Of a DNA stretch of 64,000 bases, positions 1 to 12,773 are shown in pieces. The stretch is taken from contig OX392528.1 in assembly GCA_947623455.1 (NCBI GenBank), forward strand, positions 55,632,322-55,696,321, given 5' to 3'. The number at the start of each line of letters is the position of its first letter. Within the stretch, counting starts at the first letter, position 1. Under the pieces are notes generated by a model, which made no database searches, had not been told where the DNA came from, and saw nothing but the letters and a program-made list of their open reading frames with translations. Origin of the DNA: Mimachlamys varia (taxonomy: Eukaryota; Mollusca; Bivalvia; Pectinida; Pectinidae). A program made the position numbers and the translations under genes.

Positions 1-3
1 ATG

Positions 4-97
4 GGTGGGTAACATACATTGGCTTACCTACATATTCAACATGATGCACTAGCACACACCATTCAGTATGAAGGTGTGCCAATGTATGTTACACACC
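4..97. repeat. Short inverted repeat (hairpin) in CEBPZ intron
   Basis: Bases 4-23 and 78-97 are reverse complements at 19 of 20 positions (GGTGGGTAACATACATTGGC against GCCAATGTATGTTACACACC), separated by about 54 bases. It lies in the intron before the first exon seen. It could be a tiny MITE or a chance palindrome; no second copy was seen in the window. Bases 98-251 are otherwise plain intron with a C-run near 150-162. Confidence 0.6.
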
Positions 98-251
98 AAT
101 GAATGTAAAAAATATGACAACCAATTGATTGAAACAATAAATGTTCAACCCCCCCCCCCCCCATACATGATATATGAGGATTAAACTCCCCTATTTCCCA
201 TGGTGATGTATTTGTTCTGTTATGAATTCATATTTGCTGTGTTGTCCCCAG

Positions 252-3200
252 GGCGAACCAATCACATATGGCGGAGATCCTCTACACGACTTTACGACTA
301 TCAGATTCCTCGAACGATTTGTCTACAAAAATCCCAAACAGCAGCAGAACAGTAAGATTTTCTTCTGTATAGTTAGACATCTCATTGCTTTTTAACTGAA
401 AATTAACAATTATCTGACTGTAAAAACCGAAAAGTGTCACATATTTATCATTTTCTTAAAAAAAATAACATACTTCTCACCTGTCAAAATAGGCACTTAT
501 GTATATTGTTAAAATTAACACAAGTGTAAATTGCATGTTTTGATATTGTCTTTTGTCAGAAAAGCTCTTTTTTTCTAATTGTAGTACCAGAAAATTCGGG
601 AATATTGTCTAAGACAAAGAGACAACACCCAGTAACTGGGGCCAAGAAATTGGCCGTAAACAGCAAAAGCTATCTGGACAAGGCTGAAAGTGAAATTCCT
701 GTGGAGGAAAAGTTCTTCTATAAGTAAGCCTAATAGTCAAGTTGTGTATACCATGATATAACAAGCTACCAGTCATACACTTAGTCATTCCGACACCTGA
801 ACAATCTTGTGCAGAAGTCCCATGTCTTTATAATCACCAAACTACAACAGTTTATTGCAGTATCCTGTCTTATCAAATTATTAATTATGTCCAGTTGGAA
901 AGGTTACATAGGAACTATATCTGTTGAATTTTCTATTTTTCATTCAAATGGTCTCGTACTGAACAGGTTTATATAACTTGATCAGTAGGTAGTGTGAAAC
1001 AGACAGGTTGTCAGATAAGACAGGTCGGTCTGACCAATATATTGTGTCCTACAGGGTGTCATATTAGACCGGTTAATTTGAACAATATGTTGTGCTCCAC
1101 AGGGTGTCAGATTAGACGGGTTAATCTGACCAACATGTTGTGTCCCACAGGGTTTCAGATTAGACAGGTAAAACCAACTAATACACTGTCTCAATAATTA
1201 AGGTGTCAGATTAGACAGGTAAAACTGACCAATTTGTTGTGTCCACAGGGTGTCAGATTAGACAGGTAAAACCAACTGATACACTGTATCAATAATTAAG
1301 GTGTCAGATTAGACAGGTAAAACTGACCAATTTGTTGTGTCCACAGGGTGTCAGATTAGACAGGTAAAACCAACTGATACACTGTCTCAATAATTAAGGT
1401 GACCGATTAGACAGGTAAAACTGACCAATTTGTTGTGTCCACAGGGTGTCAGATTAGACAGGTAAAACCAACTGATACACTGTCTCAATAATTAAGGTGA
1501 CCGATTAGACAGGTAAAACTGACTGATACACTGTCTCAATAATTAAGGTGACAGATTAGACAGGTAAAACTGACTGATACACTGTCTCAATAATTAAGGT
1601 GACAGATTAGACAGGTAAAACTGACTGATACACTGTCTCAATAATTAAGGTGACAGATTAGACAGGTAAAACTGACTGATACACTGTCTCAATAATTAAG
1701 GTGACAGATTAGACAGGTAAAACTGACTGATACACTGTCTCAATAATTAAGGTGACAGATTAGACAGGTAAAACTGACTGATACACTGTCTCAATAATTA
1801 AGGTGACAGATTAGACAGGTAAAACTGACTGATACACTGTCTCAATAATTAAGGTGACAGATTAGACAGGTAAAACTGACTGATACACTGTCTCAATAAT
1901 TAAGGTGACAGATTAGACAGGTAAAACTGACTGATACACTGTCTCAATAATTAAGGTGACAGATTAGACAGGTAAAACTGACTGATACACTGTCTCAATA
2001 ATTAAGGTGACAGATTAGACAGGTAAAACTGACTGATACACTGTCTCAATAATTAAGGTGACAGATTAGACAGGTAAAACTGACTGATACACTGTCTCAA
2101 TAATTAAGGTGACAGATTAGACAGGTAAAACTGACTGATACACTGTCTCAATAATTAAGGTGACAGATTAGACAGGTAAAACTGACTGATACACTGTCTC
2201 AATAATTAAGGTGACAGATTAGACAGGTAAAACTGACTGATACACTGTCTCAATAATTAAGGTGACAGATTAGACAGGTAAAACTGACTGATACACTGTC
2301 TCAATAATTAAGGTGACAGATTAGACAGGTAAAACTGACTGATACACTGTCTCAATAATTAAGGTGACAGATTAGACAGGTAAAACTGACTGATACACTG
2401 TCTCAATAATTAAGGTGACAGATTAGACTAGTTAATAATGTAAGTGATATGTCAGATCCTGCAAGGCTTGAGACGGAAATCAAAAGGAAGCTTATCTCTG
2501 AAATAGTTCATATTTTACATAGGAAAAACATGTAGTGCTTGTCCAAGGTTATGGTCAAATGAACTTTTTTCTGACATGTCTTGTAATATTTGCTTCATTT
2601 GATTGAATTATCATTTGTATAAGCTGCTTACAGATTCTGAGTTGATAAAGAGGAATTGTTTTTGAGGATTTGGGATTGTCTAATAAGTGAACACCTTCTG
2701 TCTGTTGTAAACAGGTACTTCACCCAGAAAGAGGCTCTCGGTGGTAAGGTGAAGAAGGCGCAAGATGACAGTGATGAAGATGGAAGTGTCTGTGATGAAG
2801 ACTTTGATGCCTACCTCGGTAAGTTGTAGGGACTTTGATGCTTTCCTTTGTTGCGAAACGTGACGGCATATAGAACCTGACGTAGGCATACAAATCAAAC
2901 AGATCCGTCCTGAAGTAACGTTTAATCGGGTATCAGGGGCTGTAATTGTATTTAAGAAATTATCATTGTGATAATTAGTACTGTACATATCATACATGCA
3001 CACAATCAGACTTGGGCTCTTATTATTACAAACATCCCGACCTGGAAAATAAACAATATTTTGCAAGAAAGAGCAGAAATGAAACTAGTGAGACGAGCGT
3101 GGTGAGGTTATGGGACCAGGACGTTACCACCAGTCCAAAAGGTCCGAACCAGTTGACCTGGTTTGTAATTTCCTGATATTGTTATGCAAGGTCTTGTCTC

Positions 3201-6200
3201 CACGTAACTGCTTATAAACATTTAGTGAGTCCCCTTTAAAGACTCCAGATGATAAATCTTATGCTTTTATAACTTCACATTCAACACAATCGGAAATAGT
3301 GTTGCAGGAAACTTAATCAAGTCATTACTGCATTACCTCCCGTTGTACGTCAATGTTCCAATAGGGTTGACGATGAAAAGATACCCTGCTTTCTTCTGTT
3401 GTTCTTTGCTGGGTATGGGTCCATATTTCTGAGAAGTGAAGTATATAACACAGACTTTTCAAAGTCTTTTACTGATATAAATGTACACTAGTGTTCTAGT
3501 CCTATCATCAGTGTTTCCACTTGTACATCGTAATTTATACGAGCCATTTATAACACATTACAAAATCGAGAAACAATTTCTGATACATGATTGTTACCGT
3601 GACATTATCAATATTTTCAGATAAATACGAGAGAGAACTTGATGGAGGAGACGGAATGACCTTTGACTTCTCAGATGTCGACTTTGCAGCGTAAGGAAAT
3701 TTATTTCGTCAAATATGACCAATATTTATCGGGCTTCAACCATGCAGCATAATTCAATATGATATACTCACTTCTACTCTGTAATTCTTATGTAAACAGA
3801 ATCACAGTTGCTCATTTTTATGCCCCGCCATGAAATGGGGGGGGGGGGGGGGAGGTTGGCATATAGTGTTTCCCATGTCTGTCGCGTCCTGTCCCGTCCC
3901 ATCCCGTCCCATCCCGTCCTCCCATCCCGTCCCATCCCGTCCCATCCCATGGTAATGTAACCAACTTATTTGAATAACTACTGATCCGATTGTCATCAAA
4001 CTTCGCATACATAATAAGCATGAAGAACTAATTTCATATTGGGGCGGGGCATTTATGTCTCACAGACATTTCTAGTCTTTATTTATATAATGTTATATAA
4101 TACATGTATATATATGAAAATAATTATGAGTCTAAGTTTAAAAGGAGGGGATTTTTGGTCATTATTACTATAATTGAAGCTTTTTTTATTAAATGATTTT
4201 CTTTGGGATAAATGCTAAATGTAGTTCAGAATGAGGTAAGAGGTTTTAGATCAAGTAGAACTATGATAAATTCTCTGTAGCATGCTTTGTACATCTTGAA
4301 ACCTATGATGATAATACTACTGGTATTTCTCCTTATGATAGATCTATGGGAAAGAAACCAAAGAAAAAACACCAGCAAGACGAGGAAGATGACGACGACG
4401 ATGAAGACGATGATTTTGATGATTTATCAGATGAGGAAATGGACTTCGGTAATGATGATGATTTCAAGGCAGCTTTTGCTGATTTTGATGAGGATGGTGA
4501 AGAAGGATCTGATGGTGATGAGGATGACATGGCCGATGATGATGACGATGACATGGCTGATGATGATGATGAGGAGGAGGAGGATGAAGATAATGAAGAT
4601 GAAGAGGAGGATTTTGATGAGGAAGGATTAAATGAGGAAGACATCGAGTTTTCTGATGATGGTAATTATGTTCACAATTACTTTTTCATTGGATATGATT
4701 TTTGAGATAACATTATAGCTACCGTTAATAATTTCCCCATACTTAGTCTAGAAATGTCATGATTTAGAATCGTGGTAAATGCAAGGAAAAGGTGGAAAAC
4801 TTGTATGATGATACAAAGATCCTTATTATTCATACTGGAATGTCAAAACAGCTCGGTAACAGGGACCAAGAAATCAGAAATCTGTCCAAAATATGTTTTC
4901 TATACAATGTATATAGTATTGACAAACAGCTGAAGATAGCTATTTAAACAGACAGTGAAGTGGATCACATTTTATACTTGCTTTTTGTAGATGAGTTCGC
5001 TGAACCTCAGCCCAAGTCTAAGAAGAGACGTGGAAGTGAGACGTTAATGGCGTCCCAATCAAAGAAATCTAAAAGGTAAATATATCAATGTTCGATGTAC
5101 TGCACTTGCATTAACCTATGCTCGACGAGCGTCTTGACTGTCCCTTGTGCGTTTTTTTCTTGTTTCAAGCTTGAAGAGTTCCAAATCTTTACACAGGGTA
5201 ATGGCAGATGGCTTGGGCTTCCGCATAGCGGGAGAAAACAGGACCTGCACGGGTCATTAATTTCAAACTGGTGATTTTGATTTCTGTCTTAAATAATCGA
5301 GAGTCTCTCGCCCAAAGCAGTAGACTTAACAGGTATGGAATATTATTCGTAATAATTTTGATTTTGACATGGCTAATATTAAATAAGTTGAAAGAGTTGG
5401 AAACTGGGTGTTTTTAAATGTTGTATCAATAAACTGGAAAGTGGTGGTGATCATTCTTTACTTGATTTGTTATGTGACAGACCAGAGCTATTTTCTGATG
5501 TGCTGTAACAATTTATACAGGGACAGGAGAGCTTTTAGTTACTAACGGTAATGCTAATACAGATGTGCTGTAACAAAACAGGGACAAGAGGAGAGGTTTT
5601 AGGTACTTACGGTAATGCTATTACAGATGTGCTGTAACATTACAGGGACTGGAGGAGAGGTTTTAGGTACTTACAGTAATGCTAATACAGATGTGTTGTA
5701 ACAATACAGGGACAGGAGGAGGGTTTTAGGTACTTACGGTAATGCTAATACAGATGTGTTGTAACAATACAGGGACAGGAGGAGAGGTTTTAGTTACTTA
5801 CGGTAATGCTAATACAGATGTGTTGTAACAATACAGGGACAGGAGGAGAGGTTTTAGTTACTTACGGTAATGCTAATACAGATGTGTTGTAACAATTGAT
5901 ACGGGGACAGGAGGAGGGTTTTAGGTACTTACGGTAATGCTTATACAGATGTGCTGTAACAATTGATACAGGGACAGGAGGAGAGGTTTTAGGTATTAAC
6001 GGTAATGCTAATACAGATGTGCTGTAACAAAACAGGGACAAGAGGAGAGGTTTTAGGTACTTACGGTAATGCTAATACAGATGTGCTGTAACATTACAGG
6101 GACAGGAGGAGAGGTTTTAGGTACTTACGGTAATGCTAATACAGATGTGTTGTAACAATACAGGGACAGGAGGAGAGGTTTTAGGTACTTACGGTAATGC

Positions 6201-9200
6201 TAATACAGATGTGTTGTAACAATACAGGGACAGGAGGAGAGGTTTTAGTTACTTACGGTAATGCTAATACAGATGTGCTGTAACAATACAGGGACAGGAG
6301 GAGAGGTTTTAGCTACTTACGGTAATGCTAATACAGATGTGCTGTAACAATTGATATAGGGACAGGAGGAGAGGTTTTAGTTACTGACGGTAATGCTAAT
6401 ACAGATGTGCTGTAACAATACAGGGACTGGAGGAGAGGTTTTAGGTACTTACAGTAATGCTAATACAGATGTGTTGTAACAATACAGGGACAGGAGGAGA
6501 GGTTTTAGGTACTTACGGTAATGCTAATACAGATGTGTTGTAACAATACAGGGACAGGAGGAGAGGTTTTAGTTACTTACGGTAATGCTAATACAGATGT
6601 GCTGTAACAATTGATACAGGGACAGGAGGAGGGTTTTAGGTACTTACGGTAATGCTTATACAGATGTGCTGTAACAATTGATACAGGGACAGGAGGAGAG
6701 GTTTTAGGTATTAACGGTAATGCTAATACAGATGTGCTGTAACAAAACAGGGACAAGAGGAGAGGTTTTAGGTACTTACGGTAATGCTAATACAGATGTG
6801 CTGTAACATTACAGGGACAGGAGGAGAGGTTTTAGGTACTTACGGTAATGCTAATACAGATGTGTTGTAACAATACAGGGACAGGAGGAGGGTTTTAGGT
6901 ACTTACGGTAATGCTAATACAGATGTGCTGTAACAATCGATACAGGGACAGGAGGAGAGGTTTTAGTTACTTACGGTAATGCTAATACAGATGTGCTGTA
7001 ACAATTGATACAGGGACAGGAGGAGAAGTTTTAGTTACTTACAGTTATGCGAATACAGATGTGTTGTAACAATTGATACGGGGACAGGAGGAGGGTTTTA
7101 GTTACTTACGGTAATGCTAATACAGATGTGCTGTAACAATACAGGGACAGGAGGAAAGGTTTTAGGTATTAACGGTAATGCTAATACAGATGTGCTGTAA
7201 CATTACAGGGACAGGAGGAGAGGTTTTAGTTACTTACGGTAATGCTAATACAGATGTGCTGTAACAATACAGGGACAGGAGGAGAGGTTTTAGTTACTTA
7301 CGGTAATGCTAATACAGATGTGCTGTAACAATACAGGGACTGGAGGAGAGGTTTTATGTACTTACGGTAATGCTAATACAGATGTGCTGTAACAATCGAT
7401 ACAGGGACAGGAGGAGAGGTTTTAGTTACTTACGGTAATGCTAATACAGATGTGCTGTAACAATTGATACAGGGACAGGAGGAGAAGTTTTAGTTACTTA
7501 CAGTTATGCGAATACAGATGTGCTGTAACAATTGATACGGGGACAGGAGGAGGGTTTTAGTTACTTACGGTAATGCTAATACAGATGTGCTGTAACAATA
7601 CAGGGACAGGAGGAAAGGTTTTAGGTATTAACGGTAATGCTAATACAGATGTGCTGTAACATTACAGGGACAGGAGGAGAGGTTTTAGTTACTTACGGTA
7701 ATGCTAATACAGATGTGCTGTAACAATACAGGGACAGGAGGAGAGGTTTTAGTTACTTACGGTAATGCTAATACAGATGTGCTGTAACAATACAGGGACT
7801 GGAGGAGAGGTTTTATGTACTTACGGTAATGCTAATACAGATGTGCTGTAACAATTGATACAGGGACAGGAGGAGGGTTTTAGGTACTTACGGTAATGCT
7901 AATACAGATGTGCTGTAACAATACAGGGACTGGAGGAGAGGTTTTATGTACTTACGGTAATGCTAATACATGTGTAGTAAAGAACAGTTACATCTCTTTA
8001 TTGTGCCCAATAAAAATGTTGGTCTCAACCCTCCACCCATTTATACTTTATATATCTGTGAGCCCCTAGCTGTATCTGTGTGTTAATGAAGACAGTAACA
8101 CTGCAGCTTGTCTAGTGCATTTGTTTATTTATCTTCATCATTTTCTTTTCCATATTTTCAGCTCCAAAGGTTTTTCCAGTTTATTCGCCTCTGCAGATGA
8201 TGTAAGTATAATGTATGATGATACTTTGTGTATTATGGTAGAACCACATTCACTCCCATTAAAGCAAGGGCTGTTCCAGAATTAAGCTTGTGGGAGGGGG
8301 GAGGGGAGACACTTTTTCAGAGACCCCACCACCCATTAAATATTGAAAGAGATTTGTTGGTTTTAACCCCACCAGCCATAATATGTTAATACAGGTGCCT
8401 CCCACCTCCCCCACTTGATTAATTATGGAATAGCCCTAAACTGCAATGTCTAAACAATGTGTTACTATAAAAGCCAATATTTCCGCACATGGAATTTTTC
8501 ACTTAGTCAGCCGCCAAACAGGTTGCGGTGTGAAAATATTCGCGCTGGCAGTCATGCTGTTTCGTACTGTGTACTTGTAATACTATTATTCACTGTAGGG
8601 GTTTGAGTGGTGTGAAACATGTTCGTTTGTGGATATATTCGCGGAGATTTAATGCCGGCGAAATAAGCGAAAATTTCCACACCGCAAAAAATTCCTCTTT
8701 TACAGTAACTGTAATTGTCACTTACTCCAACATGTTGGTTTCAAATATGAGTAGACATACTCTGCTAGGTAAGTTCACTATAAACATATTGAATATTGCC
8801 TTTCTGTTTAAAAAGGACCCTGTATGGTATTGACTCATCTACCTGCTTTTGTGTTATTTACAGTTTTCACATCTCCTTGATGAAACAGCTGCCTCCAAGC
8901 TGGACATGACTACATCCAATGCCATGTCTAACAAAGAAAATGCTTGTAAGTTTACTTGCCTTTAGTCATATAAACTGATTTATAAGCTCTAAGGTCTAAA
9001 AGGGTGAGCTAATGGTATTCTACTAAATAATGACAGGCTCCAAAATTATACCAGTCACCTGCTTATGGTTATCGTCTTCTTTAGGACATTTTCATTTATT
9101 TGGGACAACTGGTTTGTCCGATTTTAAATGTAACATTTTCGGGTAGAAATACTGGCGGACTTGAAAATGTTTATACAGTCCTTACAATGCTTTCTCAGGA

Positions 9201-9674
9201 TTCGCCTGAAAGCAGCTTCAGATTACTACCGAGGTCCGACTTTATAAAGTAAACAAACAACTTTAGTCCGACTTAAACGAAAAACAGCTCTAGTAAACAT
9301 GGAGATTGTAATCAAAATCTGGTGACAGCAATTTGTTTGAATTTTTTTTTTCAAAGGAAATGTTTACACTAATACTCATTTGTAACGGAAGCTTTCTGGT
9401 AAATTTTCTGCTGTAAATTTAAAACGATTTTGAGATGAGCATGTATGAGTCTTCATATTTATACTTTCTCAAATCTGATCTTTAACTTCTTTTTGATTTT
9501 GCAGCTGAGAAGCAGATGAAGTGGGAAATGGAAAGAGAGAAGAAGATGTTGGGTAGGGGAGACTGGAGGAAAACGAAGAACAGGTCAAAGAAACCCTTTA
9601 AACAGTTTAAAGCGAAATCTAAAGGCACACAGAGGTTCAGCAGTAAAAAGGGGAAATCTGGCCACAAAAGATGA
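252..9674 (+). CDS. CEBPZ: CEBPZ (CCAAT/enhancer-binding protein zeta; Noc1/Mak21 family), C-terminal nine exons
   Basis: Nine exons: 252-351, 585-723, 2715-2818, 3621-3690, 4342-4661, 4991-5075, 8162-8201, 8864-8945, 9505-9674 (TGA 9672-9674). All joins are GT-AG and keep frame, giving 369 residues. The first exon has GDPLHDFTTIRFLERFVYKN, a conserved CEBPZ segment that follows the CBF/Mak21 domain; the domain itself lies left of the window. Exon 2 has the expected VNSKSYL...IPVEEKFFYKYF stretch. Exon 5 encodes a long Asp/Glu-rich tract (DDLSDEEMDFGNDDDFKAAF) and the last exon a Lys/Arg-rich tail (EKQMKWEMEREKKMLGRGDW, ending KSGHKR). Acidic then basic tails are usual for this nucleolar family, which acts in early 60S ribosomal subunit assembly (yeast Noc1); vertebrate CEBPZ was also described as a CCAAT-binding transcription factor. 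The gene is 5' incomplete. Introns 2 and 6 hold large tandem arrays. Family assignment is firm; function is by family. Confidence 0.93.
990..2432 (+). repeat. 51-bp tandem array in CEBPZ intron 2
   Basis: The unit contains GATTAGACAGGTAAAACTGA and CACTGTCTCAATAATTAAGG. From 1504 to 2432 there are 18 copies exactly 51 bases apart and almost identical, then a truncated copy (ATTAGACTAG at 2422). The proximal part (990-1500) is more diverged, with units of varying length that include a TGTGTCCACAGGG segment lost from the distal copies. Every unit contains ACAG|GTAAAA, a 5'-splice-site-like motif in the sense of the gene. Short ORFs here are by-products of the repeat. Confidence 0.95.
3817..4054. 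mobile_element. Inverted-repeat element with ATGCCCCGCC ends, CEBPZ intron 4
   Basis: The left end reads TTTATGCCCCGCCATGAAAT and the right end GGGGCGGGGCATTTATG, reverse complements over about 14 bases. Inside are a run of 15 G, a (CCCGTCCCAT)n microsatellite at about 3890-3950, and a stretch like the unique arm of the AGCTCACC elements further right. Similar non-coding elements are common in bivalve genomes (from memory). No coding sequence. Confidence 0.6.
5497..7980 (+). repeat. 64-69-bp tandem array in CEBPZ intron 6
   Basis: About 38 copies of a unit reading ACAGGGACAGGAGGAGAGG, TTTTAGTTACTTACGGTAAT, GCTAATACAGATGTGCTGTA, ACAAT. Units come in a short form (about 64 bases) and a form with TTGAT inserted after ACAA (about 68). 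Runs of unit variants recur: the series at about 7061-7370 reappears at about 7525-7830, and about 5880-6240 reappears at about 6600-6900. This indicates block duplication rather than single-unit slippage. The array fills most of the 3.1-kb intron between exons 6 and 7. It carries no long ORF. Confidence 0.93.
8462..8709 (-). mobile_element. MITE with TTACTGTAAAAG-type ends, CEBPZ intron 7
   Basis: The left end is GTTACTATAAAAGCCAATAT and the right end CTTTTACAGTAAC, an inverted pair. Internal sequence (GGATATATTCGCGGAGATTT) matches in reverse complement the elements at 13453-13705 and 23638-23876. Non-autonomous; no transposase ORF. The 76-residue ORF that starts inside it at 8603 has no family resemblance. 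Confidence 0.65.
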
Positions 9675-9858
9675 TAACCGAGGTTATTACGTATACAGTG
9701 ACCATTGTGATGACTGAAGTATCTGCTTCCAGCCATGTTCTATTGGGTCCAGTGTGTCAAAAGTGCAATACGGTATATCAGTCCATGAGAGACTGACAGA
9801 AACTTGTGCAAACAAGTGAAAGACACTCATGCAAACAGATGAAAAACTTGCAGAGGTC

Positions 9859-9864
9859 AATAAA
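9859..9864 (+). terminator. Candidate polyadenylation signal of CEBPZ
   Basis: AATAAA occurs 185 bases after the CEBPZ stop codon, followed by T/G-rich sequence (TTCTTCTGAGTGTTGTAATA). It is the first canonical signal downstream of the stop on this strand. Confidence 0.5.
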
Positions 9865-9970
9865 AGCCTGAGTCTAGACCATATTCTTCTGAGTGTTGTA
9901 ATAGCTCATGTGTCACAGAGCCACTTGCCTGGAATCTGCAGTTTTTGAAAAACAGCAAGCAAAAAGGGAA

Positions 9971-10212
9971 GATTACTTTTGTAACTCACTGTTGTAGTAC
10001 AGCGTAACATGTAGAAAAAGAACCTTTATGACTCGGGTTATCAGAACTTTATCTGTTTTGCTTTTGCAACTCACTGTTGTTGTACAGCGTATCATGTGGA
10101 AAAAGAACCTTTATGACTCGAGTTATCAGAAGTTTATCTGTTTTGCTTTTGCAACTCACTGTTGTTGTACAGCGTAACATGTGGAAAAAGAACCTTTATG
10201 TCTCGTGTGATC
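9971..10212 (+). repeat. About 90-bp direct repeat, three copies, downstream of CEBPZ
   Basis: Copies start near 9974, 10064 and 10150. Shared text includes AACTCACTGTTGT, AGTACAGCGTAACATGTAG, AAAAAGAACCTTTATGACTC and TTATCTGTTTTGC. The third copy is interrupted at 10213 by the hairpin element below and appears to resume at about 10480 (GGACTTTATCTG). Confidence 0.8.
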
Positions 10213-10213
10213 G

Positions 10214-10479
10214 GGGTCCGTATTCATGAAACCGTTCTCATGCTCAAGCATGGATTCTGTGTTCAAGCCAGCTTTCTTGAAACTCTCCTTACTCGTGTTC
10301 AAGGGTCAAAAAGTCATTGTAAATGTTGAAAACAGCTTTTGGCTTCATGTCTCTTCAACTTTTTTTCCAAAACTTAAACAAAGTTAGATTTTTTAAATAA
10401 TTTATAGCCAGAACAAGAAAAAAGGCTTGAGCACGAAATCCATGCTTGAGCATGAGAACGGTTTCATGAATACGGACCC
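10214..10479. mobile_element. MITE with about 56-bp terminal inverted repeats
   Basis: GGGTCCGTATTCATGAAACC at the left end is matched in reverse complement by GGTTTCATGAATACGGACCC at the right end. Pairing is perfect for about 43 bases and near-perfect to about 56. The 150-base middle has no ORF. It sits inside the third copy of the 90-bp repeat, so it inserted after that triplication. I could not identify a target-site duplication. Confidence 0.8.
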
Positions 10480-10492
10480 AGGACTTTATCTG

Positions 10493-12690
10493 GTGAACAT
10501 ATCAATGTTCATCCATAAAACATTGACAAAATCCACTTATTCTGCAACAGCGTGGAAAGCATTGTGAAGTCACAGAAGACAATGAAAATGTATATACTGG
10601 TATAAATACTGATCGAATTAAATCAGCTTTAAACATGTCTTCTTTGTGTGGGCATTATATTTCATTTTCCTAATGTTTCTTCTAGTGAGAAAATATTTAC
10701 AATAGAGACTCAATTGTTGTGAAGATTCAAAGTTAGCAAGTTAATCAGACGGAGTACATCTAACAACTTATAATATATCAATCCGTGATATACAGTTTAT
10801 ACCTTACCATTGAGTAAGTTAGATTCAGTGACAAGGCTGTTAAGAAAGTTATAGAAAAATTTGGCCAGGAGATGAGGTATGTCCAAAAGATTTTAAAAGA
10901 AAATAGTTTATAAGCCTTCATGCTTTTAAGTCCAGTACCGGTGAAACTGGGTGCTATAATTGTCCTCTCGGTCTTTCTGTGTACTACAGACATGCTTGTG
11001 CAACACCAAAATTTGGCAACGCTCAAGCAGGGTCATTTCTGGAGGGGTTTTGATCAAACATACATACATACTATAGACAACTGTGACAGGTCAGCAAGGT
11101 CAAAGTCATGTGGCTATTTATATCTCTTAACAGTTATCATTCCTTGAGCTTTGGACCCAATGGTCAAACCCGGTGAGGTTGGTCTTTGGTTACAAAATTT
11201 GACCTTAACCTATAACTTGAACCCCTTGACTTTGAATTTTGGTCAGTTGACTCCTTGTTCAATTCCAACCAACTTTACCTCATAATGTCATAAACAAAAT
11301 GTTCATAAGTGAATAGTTACAAAATTTGACCTTGACTTTTGACTTGTTGACCTTCAATTTTGCTCAGTTAAATCTTTGTTTAATTCTTCCAATCATTGCT
11401 TCATAATGTTGTGACAAAATGTTCATCTGTGAAAAAGGTACAAAATTTGACCTTCACCTGGTGATTTAACCTTGACTTTTTGTCAGTTATTTTAACCTAC
11501 CCTGCTTCATAATGTCATAACAAAAGTAATCAGTAAAAAAAGTTCAAAATTTTACTGACCTTTGAACCTTATGGCCTGTAATCTTGCTTTTCCACCTCAG
11601 TGGGTATTTTTGCAAACAGAACATCTTGAACCCAGTTTCATTTACCGTAAATCAGTCAATTAATACTTTAGTTATTAGCCAGGAGCTGAAGTTTTGGTCT
11701 GACTGATAATTCAGTTTCCGTGCATTATCTCTGCAATATGTGCACATATTGAACTGAAATTTAGTACCAAGGTATACAGATACATCATGGTGATTTCTAT
11801 GCCAAGTCTCTGTTATTTGTTTAATGAATCATTGCATCTGTCAAAACAGACATACAAAAATAAACTACAAACAAAATTGTCTCAAAAAATATACAGTGTT
11901 TATTGAGATGGAGATCAGAGATACACAGTACAACTTTACATTGTCGTAATAATCTACCAACATAGCAACAGATCTCTGGATCAGTATAGCCCTTAATCAA
12001 ATACCGCTTAGTAACGGTAACCATAACAACCAGGTCATCATTAACCTTAGGAATCACTTCATTGTTCTAAAACAGATCAAAATCTCAAGGTTTCTGTACG
12101 CAAGACGGGAGCCTGGGCCGATTATGCACTATAGTCCAGGATAATTATATAGGACAGCTGATCAATAGGAATCGGGCAGAAGCACTTCTATTTGATTATA
12201 TACGGCTGTAGATACACTTAGGCAGACATGTTAGCTTTGTTAAAATGCACCTTCTATTTAAGAGAGTTCCAAAATGAGAAGGAAAAAATATTACAGTGTT
12301 AATATCAACAGATTCATATAATGCCTCACGTTTTGTTAGATTATTTTTATTTGCCCACTTTCTTTACAATTTCAATGCAAATATACCTTCTCAAATCACT
12401 AAGCCTTTTATGATGTGGAATTTCCTCTATAGAATGATGAATATAAAGCTAAAAAGAACTTGAAAAGTTCCGGAAAAGCCTTTTTGGACTACAAATATTG
12501 CCAATTTTCCAGTGAAAAGGAGGTTTTGTATAATACATTAAGGAAGTTTCTAGATAAATTATGATGAAATAAAGAAGAGGACAAGGATATGCTTGAGATA
12601 TGCTGTTGATAAGCAAGGTGGATCATTAGAGGATGGTATAATAAAATTATACTTTATACAAATGTATATCCAAACAACAATATCTGTTTA
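10493..12690. other. Intergenic, between convergent CEBPZ and DRAP1
   Basis: No coding exon was recognised. Bases 11150-11570 contain several degenerate copies of a roughly 120-base motif rich in TTTGACCTTGAC and TTCATAATGTCATAA, resembling the unique arm of the hairpin-ended elements at 42252 and 49830. This is probably an old relic of such an element. The rest shows nothing recognisable. Confidence 0.4.
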
Positions 12691-12691
12691 T

Positions 12692-12773
12692 TTACTCATT
12701 CACCCCTGAAATTTCATAATGAACTATTCCAATCTTTGAAATGGAAGAGTTCATATATATGTTCTTGGGTGAA
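12692..12773. mobile_element. 90-bp palindromic mini-element, copy 1
   Basis: TTACTCATTCACCCCTGAAA at the left and CTTGGGTGAAG at the right, with CTATTCCAATCTTTGAAATG between. It is a diverged member of the family whose best copy is 37650-37740. Confidence 0.6.

Noticed and set aside
990..2432. CRISPR array
   Set aside because: Regular 51-bp period, but the whole unit is repeated with no unique spacers, inside an intron of an animal gene.
2680..3066. 128-residue minus-strand ORF
   Set aside because: Overlaps CEBPZ exon 3 on the opposite strand and has no recognisable domain.
4333..4644. Poly-serine minus-strand ORF and poly-methionine plus-strand ORF
   Set aside because: Shadows of the Asp/Glu-rich CEBPZ exon 4342-4661, whose frame joins correctly to its neighbours.
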